Shown here: positions 55,253 to 64,000 of the stretch, piece by piece
Layout: the number at the start of each line of letters is the position of its first letter
How positions within the stretch are numbered: position 1 is the stretch's first letter
Source: Helicostylum pulchrum
Lineage: Eukaryota; Mucoromycota; Mucoromycetes; Mucorales; Mucoraceae
Direction of reading: 5' to 3'
Assembly (NCBI GenBank): GCA_025677825.1
Contig: JAIXMO010000015.1
Coordinates: 248,001 to 312,000 of the forward strand
DNA: 64,000 nucleotides
Position numbers and translations under genes: made by a program
Notes under the pieces: model-generated
The model's input: the letters and a program-made list of their open reading frames with translations, nothing else
Database searches by the model: none
Told to the model about the DNA's origin: nothing

Positions 55253-56156
55253 TCCTGTAATATTAAAATAATTTTATCTATACCGATTTTTTTTTTCTTT
55301 TTTTCTTTATACTATTTGGCATATTTCGACAAATCTTTTTAAAAAAACACGACGCTTGAATCTACTGTTACCCCCCCCCCTTTTCTTTTTTTTAAAAAAA
55401 GGGTAAACATTCTAGATGCCTCTGTACTAGTACTACACTAATAATGATGAGTAAAAGATCGTAAAGAAAAGAAAAGTGGTAATACAGCCTTTAGACTACT
55501 ACTTTTTTACCATGTACTAACATGACCCCCTTGCTTATAAACAAAATGTATTATGTTGCAACGTGCAAAAATAGATAACGTAACAATGCAAAAAAAAAAA
55601 GCGTATAAAAATAGGTAAACCCAGTATAAAAGACTTGAATTACACGTTTTTTACTATAAGAATTCCGAAACATTCCAAGAGGGAGCTCTGTACGATTTCT
55701 TCTGTACGATTCAGTTTTTTCATCGTAGTACAAATAGTAGCTTAAATAGAACTGTTGTCAATTGGCATGGATTCATCCATTTTAGTCTCGAAAATGTGCT
55801 TGTGCGACAGATGGTATCACTCTTTCGGCTTACAAACCTTTGGAGTGTATAACATTCGAGGGGGGGGGGGGGAGGTTACAACAGTACGGTTCCAACTGCA
55901 TGGTACGCTTAAGGTAAAAAAAAAAATTAACTTAAATGTTAATTAAAAATAAAATAAAAACCATACTTTGTAATCGTGTTTTATAAGATCGTTTTGAATT
56001 GTGTACGACCCATATGTTTTATTTTGTTGTAGAGGTGTAACCTTTTTATTTGACAAGCCGTGACTGGGGTTAAACATGGTATTTAATATTCCTTTTTGTT
56101 TACCATATTAGATATGTATTCCTTTTTCCCCTTTTGTCGTTATCTTTAAAAGCGTT
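55253..56156. other. Intergenic stretch with long C and G runs
   Basis: Holds ten C at 55371-55380 shortly after PEX3 and thirteen G at 55860-55872. Short frames have no recognisable content. The end must hold the promoter of the next gene. Confidence 0.6.
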
Positions 56157-56790
56157 ATGGAATCTGTCTCATTTACAACGTTCAAAACTTGGTTAGTTCT
56201 TTTAATAAAAAAATTACTTTTAGCTTGAACGAGCGATACTTACATATCTATATATAAGTCTAGATACTTGGAGTAAATACAACGAAAAGGGTGTGCAGTG
56301 TCTAAGTACTCAAACTTTGGGTAGTCCATCAACTGAATTAGATGACATTGTAAACAACTGTAAGTTACTAGTCTCTATTCTTCTTTTATTTTTCTTGCGT
56401 GGTACACTAACAGTTTAATATACAGTGAAGCAAGTGCTGGACACTATGTTTGAAGAGTATGTACAAGTAGTCACCGAATTAGGTTTAGAAGAAGTGATAC
56501 AAAACGATGATAACGATAATATACCAAAGGAATTAAACTACATGAGAAATTGTGTTGATATGTATGACCAAGAGTATATGGTTAAGGTAAGCATTTTTTT
56601 AAAAAAATTACGCCTTGTCACTATGTTTTTTAATCCTAGTTTTTTTTTTTATGTGTTGTAGGAGTGTATAAGAGGAATAGTATCTGGCGAAGGATTTGCA
56701 ACTCGACAACATTTATCAGGCTCTATTGCGTTGTGGAAATCCGAATCTTATCTCGATGACGAATTACAAGAAGAAATAAAGAAGCTTTAA
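56157..56790 (+). CDS. Small helical protein, possibly related to AIRIM/C1orf109
   Basis: Four exons, 56157-56191, 56259-56359, 56426-56586 and 56662-56790, all in phase, 141 aa. It starts MESVSFTTFKTCLDTWSKYN and ends LDDELQEEIKKL; composition suggests an all-helical fold. A middle part, FEEYVQVVTELGLEEVIQ, and a later YDQEYMVKECI resemble, in my memory, the ribosome-maturation factor AIRIM (C1orf109: Y-x7-G-hydrophobic-x2-hydrophobic-hydrophobic-Q and a Y-x2-S/Y-x2-K motif). This is only a weak likeness. Four in-phase exons with good splice sites make it a real gene even if the family is wrong. Confidence 0.6.
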
Positions 56791-56929
56791 ATAAGCTCAA
56801 CAACTTTTATTTATTTTTTTAAAACTCTACAATAGCTTCACTACCACTTTAAAATAAATTTGCATATCTTTTTTTAGTAAAAGACGAATGAAAAGAGATC
56901 TTTTTTACCTGTAATTATTTCTCTTGCGA

Positions 56930-58563
56930 GTGGAAACCGTGTCTGCTACGGCGATGTAAAGAATAAGGGTTCGCATACCGGAGTAACCTTATCTCCAGCC
57001 GTAATTCCGTACGTAACCTTAATCGTATATTGAACCCAAAGCGTACACAGTAATGGAATGAAGCGGCATTCAAATTACTGTTATCTATTATGTTCGTATA
57101 CTCTTTATCATCAAACATGTTTTCGAGTTCTTATGAAAGATTGTAAAGGAATGCAGTGTAAGCCAAATAAAGTGAACGCAAGGATACCTTTTAGTTCTAT
57201 ATATCATAGCTAAGTAACTTTTAAATGTATTGTTATGTGGTATTCCAATAAATAGCTTTGTACTATTTTAAGTGAAATCAATAAAAAAATTAATATAATT
57301 TAACATAATTTTAATGTTTGAGCTCTTGCAGAAAAAGATACACATCATATTTTTTTATACAATAGCTTGGACGAGCTTAAGAACTATTTCAAGTGTTATA
57401 GTCCATCATTGTTCATTTTTTATCCTATTAAAAACGAGTCTTTTTAAGTAAAGGTTTAGAAGTAACTTCTAAAAAAGGTCGTTTTACAGTGATCGAAATA
57501 AGATGTTTTCTTTGTATGATTAAACGTCGGGAAATCATTCTTTTACCCAAGTTACTTAGTAAAAGTTACTCCTTAGGGTATTTTCTTTAATACTAAAATT
57601 AAAAACTGCATGTCGTTTTAAATTCTTCTCGATTTTTTATATTTTTCTTCAGTCGATCATTTTTGGTCATTTTGGAGGGTCAACCCCTTTTGTGTTTTTG
57701 AGGTTATTTTAAATTACCTTCGATCCAATCTAACTTTCTTTGTAGAAAAACAAATCATAATAAAGAGCTCTTTTTGGCGCATCTAATCCATCCAAAATCA
57801 TATTTTTAATAAACACACTAACAGAGTAATCACCATTTTAGACGTTTTTTTTTTCGCTAAAATTTGAGTTAAGCGGTCCTTAAATTGGCAAATTCTTTAA
57901 AGCGCGTTTTCTCGTTCAATTGTAGATGTAGCACTTTTTTTTATAAACATCCAATATATAGTTTTTGAATATCTACATTCGGTGTTATAATCAAACACGG
58001 TAATAAAAAACTATATTTTACGTAATTGCGAAGCTCTAAAAATGATTACACGATGTTATACTACAAAAGTGTATTTTTTACCCAAAAAAAAAAAAACGTC
58101 TAAAACAGCGATTACTCTTTCAGTTTTTGCATTAGAAGTATGATTCAAAATGTATTAGAAGCGTCTAAATGAGCTCTATTTTATCAGTATTTTTTCCACA
58201 AAGATAGGCAAATTGGACCCGAAATAAATATAAAATAACTACAAAAACACAAAAGGGGTTGACCCCCAAAAATGAAAATCGAAAAAAAAACAAAAAAGTT
58301 CGCTTTTAATTTTTTTTATCAAGATATAATTAAAGCAGCAATATTGCATTAAAAAAGTAAGGTCCGAAAAGCGTTTCCTGTTTCTTTAAAAAATAAAAAC
58401 CAATATTTATTATAACTGCTAATTTTAGCAGTGATTTCTTATGTGAGCGATTATTTAAACTTAGGTATCTCGGTGAGCTTTTTTCTTTAGAAGTAAATTA
58501 TTCACTGTTCGATGTTAGGGTGGATTTCTACATTTTGGCCGCCCTTAAATAGAGCCGCTACTG
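56930..58563 (-). mobile_element. Element 2: inverted, longer relative of element 1
   Basis: The right end reads CCCTTAAATAGAGCCGCTAC followed by TG-TA, as in element 1. Sequence runs parallel to the reverse complement of element 1 for most of its length, with scattered substitutions and indels. The inner palindrome is larger here: arms at about 57660-57860 and 58090-58270 (AACCCCTTTTGTGTTTTTGA and its complement), with a 230-bp loop. The left end is decayed; 56930 is approximate. No coding frame. Confidence 0.65.
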
Positions 58564-59037
58564 TATAGACTCATTTAACTAAAAGATGCACGTATAAAAA
58601 AAGTAGTAAAAATGTAATGAGAAAGAAAAGTAATTAATTTTAGTCTGCCTATTTAATCATTTTTATACATGTTCTCCAACTGGTTTTTTTTGAGTGAACG
58701 TGTACCAAGAGTTTCGCTTTTGTTCTTTTTATCTAACCCGCACTAAAAAAACTTGGTTCAAAGATTTAAAACCACTTTCGAATGCAAACAATATTTGAAG
58801 GTGCTTAGCTGGAATAGCTTGTACGGCTTGAATTAACTAGTTCGGCTTCAAGTGTTTAGGTATCTTGTAACTTTGACGCTTGCTTTTAACTAGAGCCCAG
58901 AAGATTCACTAATTGTTTTGTAGTGTTGGGATCTTTTTTATCATCTGCTACTATGTCCATAACTCTAATTTAAGTATACTGATAAGAATACACGAGTTTA
59001 AAGCTATTTTATTTATTAAAAATAAAAAAATAGTTTT
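58564..59037. other. 3' flank of the cytidylyltransferase gene
   Basis: AT-rich, no gene. A weak likeness to the CCGTGTATCAAG-type end is seen at about 58695-58718 (CGTGTACCAAGAGTTTCGC). Confidence 0.45.
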
Positions 59038-60009
59038 CTACGCTTCGCCTATTATATACTTTACCACAAAGGGTTCTATACCAAATAAACTAGCAAATGA
59101 TTTAATCAATACATGGCTTTCTGATTTCCAAACGTTCAATTGATCCATCACTGATACATAGAGTCTTTCCAATTGATATTGCGTTTTGAGTTGTTGTTCT
59201 TTCAAGTACGAAATGTTTAACTGTTTAGCGGACATACCACGCTGCAAGTTTCTCATTAAGAATAAATCGTAATCACGTACAATACGTGTAATTAAATCCG
59301 ATGTAGAGATACCATCCGTACGTTTTGTAGGTAAGAATCTTCCTTGAGATTTCACAAAGGCGTATACATCACCAGACTCTGTGGATTGGTATGGCTCTGC
59401 GTCGTGTGCAACATAGTCAATTTTGTGCTGTTCCATAAACTCTTGCGTAACAACCCAAGGCGCAGCTTCTATTACTTCATCCACCCATTTACAATGACGA
59501 ACAGATTCATATCGTTCGGTATCTTTCATAATTGTACAGCCCTTTCTTTTATGCGTCTCTTGATCGTTACACACTATCATTTGTAATAAAATAAATAAAT
59601 AAATAAATGACGGTGTTACTATTCTTAGTACCTCCAACTAAAAGATAAACATTGGGAAAAGCCTTTTTTGCTTGCTCTAAAGCTTTTGCATGACCAAAAT
59701 GAAATGAGTCATAAATACCATCACAGTATACTCTGACAGGTCTACCTACAGGTGGCTAAATGGCTTTTTTTTAAAAAAAAAACTCAATTTTTCTAAATAT
59801 AAAAATAGGTTACTTGATTAATTTCGAAATCAAATTCTGGTGATATGACTGACGAGGAATTATCTTCTATTTTTGAACCTTTCAACGTAGGCGAGGTAGA
59901 GCACGAGGATGTAGGTGTAGGAAGTGAACCTGTTCCCGAAAAAAAAAGTAAGCGGAAAATAATAATGCAAAAAAAAAATACTATAAATACTTTTACTATT
60001 TTGGTTCAT
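59038..60009 (-). CDS. Choline-phosphate cytidylyltransferase (Kennedy pathway)
   Basis: Makes CDP-choline from CTP and phosphocholine, the rate-limiting step of phosphatidylcholine synthesis. Four exons, 60009-59991, 59929-59814, 59755-59632 and 59573-59038, phases closing, 264 aa. The catalytic domain carries all hallmarks: [20 protein letters not shown] (HxGH nucleotide-binding motif, about residue 60), [28 protein letters not shown], and [19 protein letters not shown], then [21 protein letters not shown] short amphipathic C-terminal region may bind membranes. Choline rather than ethanolamine specificity is inferred because there is only one catalytic domain and the [19 protein letters not shown] block is of the CCT type. 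The 19-bp first exon and its weak donor (GTATTT) are the least certain part. Confidence 0.88.
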
Positions 60010-60973
60010 TTTTTAATTGAAAAAGCTTACAAAATAAAATAAAAAAGAGTTTGGAGATTATAGACATTTATATATGTCCTCGGTTGATATGATATCATAA
60101 AATGGTCACGGAGAAGAAGCGAGAGGGGGGGGGGGGTGTCCATAAAAAAATCTATAAAATCTCAGACTCTGACGAAGCTCTCTTCTTTGTTATACAAAAA
60201 AAAAAAATGTGTACTTCGTCCTAGTCAATAAAAAAAAACTGCTTTTCCCCGATTGGTTTATTGTAGGCGAGGAATAGACCTTCGCCCTTTTATGCGTAGT
60301 CGGAGCGCATGTAAAGCATTCGCCGAAAAAAAAAAAACTATGCTTAGAAAATAACACGTTTGGTTTTACTAATATAATTGAACGTTTCCGAACGGCGGTT
60401 TTTTATAGCTTTTTTCATTTAGGACAGTACACCTCTCGGAAGAGGATTAGGAAGGAATATCATTATAGGCCTCAGATATTCCAGCAGCCAAAATCATCAC
60501 AAGTTTCAAAGAGAACTTCGTTTGATCTTAACTGCTAATAAAGAAAAATTCTCTATAAGGTTTAAGTTCAGGATGAATAAGGTAGATAGATAGACGCATT
60601 TATATCCTTGGGATGAGCGCATAGTCTATCACGAAATAAAAGCCTTTCGTTTATTCGAACTGGTCGATTTTTTCCCAAGTTCATACATAAAATACAAAAT
60701 AATGTAGTCTGTATATATAGCGAAGTCGTTGATAACGGTCAGTGAATGCCTTTATTGATGGCACTCATAGAAAAACGAGAATGATAGAACTTGCACTTTA
60801 GTATTTTCGTTGTTTTTTTTTTGCTTTGTAGCATGGAGTTTATAAAGTATAAATTAAAAACAAAACAAACTTGGAATCCGGCCAATAAACACCCACGAAA
60901 CAGTTCCCTCTTTGTGGGTTACACTTTTTTATTGAGAATTTAAATATTATCACCTTTTTTTTTTGTATGCAAT
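60010..60973. other. Divergent promoter region between cytidylyltransferase and PIG-A
   Basis: About 960 bp without a supported gene. Contains twelve G at 60125-60136 and the CCAAT box listed above. The plus-strand frame 59845-60042 is antisense to the cytidylyltransferase N-terminus. Confidence 0.6.
60249..60258 (-). promoter_or_regulatory. CCAAT box of the cytidylyltransferase promoter
   Basis: AACCAATCGG on the minus strand, a full match to the NF-Y/HAP consensus, about 240 bp upstream of the start codon. Confidence 0.45.
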
Positions 60974-62712
60974 ATGTTATACAACATTTGGTAAGATCAA
61001 CAGTATAGATTGAAGCCAAAATACTTACGAAATATAAAATAGTATGGTATCTGATTTTTTCTACCCTAATATGGGTGGAGTCGAATCTCATTTATACGAA
61101 TTGTCTCAACGATTGATTCAAAGAGGTCATAAGGTAAAAAGGTACCCGTAACAAAGGAGGACATGTCAAAATAAAAAAAAAGAAGAAGCATCACGTTAAA
61201 AAAAAAACTTTTTAGGTCATTATAGTAACTCATGCTTACGGTAACAGAAAAGGTGTTCGGTACCTGACAAACGGTCTTAAAGTATACTATATATCTGCAC
61301 AAGTTATTTATTCCGAAGCAACTATACCTTCATTTTATGGATTCTTTCCCATCTTTCGACACATTTTAATTCGTGAATCGATACAAATTGTTCATGGACA
61401 TGGTGCGTTCTCTGCACTTTGTCACGAAGGTATTTTGCATAGTAAAACTATGGGTTTAAAAGCTGTGTTTACAGATCATTCGTTGTTTGGATTTGCTGAT
61501 GCTTCTTCGATTTTGACAAACAAGTTGTTAAAGTTTACCTTGAGTGATATTGATCATGTTATTTGTGTATCTCATACCAGGTAAGAAAACATATACATAC
61601 AACTGTACTTGGAATTTAACGTGTTTTTTTTTGGTCAATAGTAAAGAAAATACAGTGTTAAGAGCGGCGTTATCCCCAAGAAATGTATCAGTTATACCCA
61701 ACGCAGTAGTAGCATCTCAATTTTTACCCGATCCAACCGTTCCAGACCCAAACTGGATCACTATTGTAGTGATTAGTAGATTGGTATATAGAAAAGGAGT
61801 TGATCTGTTGGTAGCCATTATACCGCGTATTTGCGAATCGTACAAACATGTTCGATTTATTATTGGTGGTGATGGACCTAAAAGGATCGATTTGGAACAA
61901 ATGAGAGAAAAGCATTTGTTACACGACAGAGTCGAATTATTAGGGCCCATTAAACATCATGAAGTACGCAATGTACTGGTGCAAGGAAACATTTTCTTAA
62001 ATACGAGTTTAACTGAAGCCTTTTGTATCGCCATTGTTGAAGCTGCTTGTGCCGGGTAAATGGTGTATAAAAATAGGGTTGTATGTGTAATAACTAATTA
62101 TAACTCATATCTAGATTGTTTGTTGTAAGTACAAAAATTGGAGGCGTACCGGAAGTTCTACCTAGCCATATGATTCACTACGCTAGTCCCGAGGAAGACG
62201 GTAATAGACCCTTTTTTTGTTTCGTTTTTTTTAAAAAAAAACAAACTGGATTCCGGCTTTTGTTTACTAACTAAAATGTTTTTTTTTTCATAGATCTTGT
62301 GATTGCTATATCCAAAGCAATTCATACGTTCAGGTTTGGACATATTGATGCTAGCAAATTTAACGATCAATTAAAGGAAATGTATAACTGGTCAAATGTT
62401 GCAGAGCGTACAGAGAAAGTATACGCTTCCATTCAACAAACCAAGAACTCGCCATTAATAGAAAGGTTGCGTAGATATTATGGCTGCGGTGTGTACGCGG
62501 GAAAAGTGTTTTGTATGATTGTTGCGTTGGATTATTTAATTTGGAAGTTATTGGAATGGTTATTTCCTGATGATTCTATTGAAAAAGCTGTTGTTTTCCC
62601 GTATCAAAGATACAGAAGGTATTTTCAAGAGAATCAAGAGGCTCCTACAACATATAGTATGAGCCATGTTGGAAACTCTGTAATAGTAGAAGAAGAAGAG
62701 TATGACGAATAA
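60974..62712 (+). CDS. PIGA: PIG-A, catalytic GlcNAc transferase of GPI-anchor synthesis (yeast Spt14)
   Basis: Glycosyltransferase family 4 enzyme of the ER that adds GlcNAc to phosphatidylinositol, the first step of GPI-anchor synthesis. Six exons, 60974-60990, 61043-61133, 61216-61580, 61642-62055, 62115-62200 and 62294-62712, all in phase, 463 aa (human 484). The first exon is only 17 bp; joining it gives [20 protein letters not shown], just like animal PIG-A. Further hallmarks: [86 protein letters not shown], and [20 protein letters not shown] (with the catalytic EAFxxxxxE pattern). One membrane anchor near residue 400 ([20 protein letters not shown]) precedes a cytosol/lumen tail. Confidence 0.95.
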
Positions 62713-62846
62713 AATAGATTATCCGATGTAAAAGTATAAAAAAAATTAGATTGAGGCACAGCATGTTACACATACTTCCGGGAAGCAGTTATTATAAAAG
62801 GAAATAGGAAGTGACAAATGACCCTGTTTTTTATTAATAATTATTA

Positions 62847-63770
62847 TTATTTTTTACAAATTGCTATGTCAGAACTTAATTTTGGTTCGGAATTTCTTCT
62901 AATTTGGTCCTGTAGACATTTGCGCATAAAAATATGTTCGCTAATTACAACGCGTTGTGCAGCGATATAAGCGTTTAAATTTATCTCAATCCAATATAAA
63001 GCGTTCTTTTGAGTATTTAAAAGAGCACCTGTAACCCACTCGCAAGCAAATTTCCAGCACTGTACTAACTGTTCAGCCATTTGTATTTTGCCAAACAGTA
63101 TTTTAAGCAGATTCTCTCGAAACGCGATAGCATTTACAGTATTGCCTAATTTCACTTCCTGGCACAATTTTTCAAATTCATTTAAAAATAAACGAGGCGC
63201 ATTGGTGGATGTACCGGCTCGACTGCAGTATCGCATAATTTCAATGAATACTCGACATAAAAAACCGTATGTTTTGAGACGCGTATTATTGATTTTGATG
63301 CATGATGTGGGGATAATTTTATTATGGATGGTGTTGTTGTTGTTGGTTTCAACGGGTATATCTTCCTGTATGATTTCATCTTGTTCTTCCTCGTTTTCTT
63401 CTTCCTCAGCCTCATCTTCTTGATCTTCTTGATCTTCATCAGTATCTTCTTCTTCTTCTTCCTCATTATCATTATCATCGTCGTCGTCATAAACATCTTG
63501 GTCCATATAGATAATCTCTTGATCAGCATGTATAGGAAGTAATGGTGGCGCAACCCGTAGTGGCTCTAGTAATCTAGTATCTACTATAATTTCAGTCAAT
63601 TGCTCATAATTTTCACAGTGCCTTGGTCTAACATCATTTTGTATACGATATAATTCACTACTAATCCATTCTGTAATCGTAACTACCGTATTAGTAAGCG
63701 TATCCTTAATTTTAAAAGCATCCGGAGGACAACTATTAGGTGGAGCAAGATCTTTTAACGATATATCCAT
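62847..63770 (-). CDS. Unidentified acidic protein
   Basis: Intronless, 307 aa from ATG at 63770 to TAA at 62847. The N-terminal 90 residues look structured (MDISLKDLAPPNSCPPDAFK, WISSELYRIQNDVRPRHCEN). A highly acidic stretch of about 50 residues (D/E runs, about 95-145) follows, then a helical C-terminal half with the cyclin-like or HEAT-like text LKTYGFLCRVFIEIMRYCSR and AEQLVQCWKFACEWVTGALL. No family recognised. Convergent with PIG-A (134 bp between stops). The shadow frames over the acidic run are products of its biased composition. Confidence 0.7.
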   Translation of the reverse strand: MDISLKDLAPPNSCPPDAFKIKDTLTNTVVTITEWISSELYRIQNDVRPRHCENYEQLTEIIVDTRLLEPLRVAPPLLPIHADQEIIYMDQDVYDDDDDNDNEEEEEEDTDEDQEDQEDEAEEEENEEEQDEIIQEDIPVETNNNNTIHNKIIPTSCIKINNTRLKTYGFLCRVFIEIMRYCSRAGTSTNAPRLFLNEFEKLCQEVKLGNTVNAIAFRENLLKILFGKIQMAEQLVQCWKFACEWVTGALLNTQKNALYWIEINLNAYIAAQRVVISEHIFMRKCLQDQIRRNSEPKLSSDIAICKK

Positions 63771-64000
63771 GATTTTTAAAAAAAATGATTAAGAGTAAGA
63801 GAAACCAGAAATAAAGTAAAAAAGTATCCTTTTTATAGAGGGGCGCCGCTAAATTTACTGTAAAAGGTAATCTTTATAATTGCCTTATTGGGGTAATGTG
63901 GTAACTCTCCATGTTAGGTTTGTGTATTGCTATATTAGCAAAATAACATTTCGGAATTACTCTATTTTCAGCACACAAATCAAAATATTTACGGGTACAG
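63771..64000. other. Upstream region of the acidic-protein gene
   Basis: Likely promoter and 5' UTR of the minus-strand gene; no other feature seen. Confidence 0.5.

Noticed and set aside
59845..60042. Plus-strand frame starting [14 protein letters not shown]
   Set aside because: Overlaps antisense exons 1-2 of the cytidylyltransferase, whose phases and family ending ([17 protein letters not shown]) fit better.
63836..63870. Possible pogo-like end (GCGCCGCTAAATTTACTGTAA)
   Set aside because: Order of words differs from the true ends (CCCTTAAATAGAGCCGCTAC); only short overlap.

Overview
This window is nuclear DNA of a filamentous early-diverging fungus, most likely Mucoromycota (Mucorales-like). 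The evidence is strong AT richness, many 50-80 bp GT-AG introns, and typical fungal or opisthokont genes: Nup54, COA3, a kinesin-4-like motor, an ABCB8-like mitochondrial ABC transporter, a RalGAP beta-like subunit, HSF, a class II-like myosin, PEX3, CTP:phosphocholine cytidylyltransferase and PIG-A. I rebuilt the spliced genes by hand from GT/AG (once GC/AG) sites, reading phase and family resemblance. No search was run.

Layout. 1-10.3 kb is gene-dense: the end of an unknown protein, NUP54 (-), COA3 (+), an SPPxRV-repeat protein (-) and a seven-exon kinesin (-). 10.3-18.5 kb is gene-poor: homopolymers, CT repeats, a 1.25 kb element with inverted ends and an internal palindrome, a tRNA-Lys(UUU), and broken genes. 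18.5-30.8 kb is dense again: ABCB8-like (+), RALGAPB-like (+), an F-box protein (-), a decayed gene, then HSF (+).

31.4-44.8 kb is the most striking part: a cluster of seven related loci (called A to G here) encoding proteins with 11 widely spaced C2H2-like zinc fingers. Each has a short first exon carrying psi-K-x-E SUMO-type motifs, then one phase-1 intron, then a long finger exon. A, B, D and E look usable, G is cut short by a frameshift, F is a pseudogene, and C is reduced to an orphan first exon plus an inverted copy of the 3' half of B. Several copies share a promoter block of about 45 bp. Beside the inverted copy lies a broken Fanzor/TnpB-like zinc-ribbon fragment.

44.8-64 kb: a transposon-rich gap with an HNH-like relic, myosin (-, with a GC-AG intron), a second gene-poor stretch with transposon ends, PEX3 (+), a small protein that may resemble AIRIM/C1orf109 (+), a second inverted copy of the palindromic element, choline-phosphate cytidylyltransferase (-), PIG-A (+) and an acidic unknown protein (-).

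The housekeeping genes serve unrelated functions (nuclear pore, COX assembly, motors, peroxisome biogenesis, phospholipid and GPI synthesis) and show no operon-like logic. The zinc-finger cluster, mixed with transposon relics and showing birth-and-death evolution, is the best candidate here for an undescribed system.
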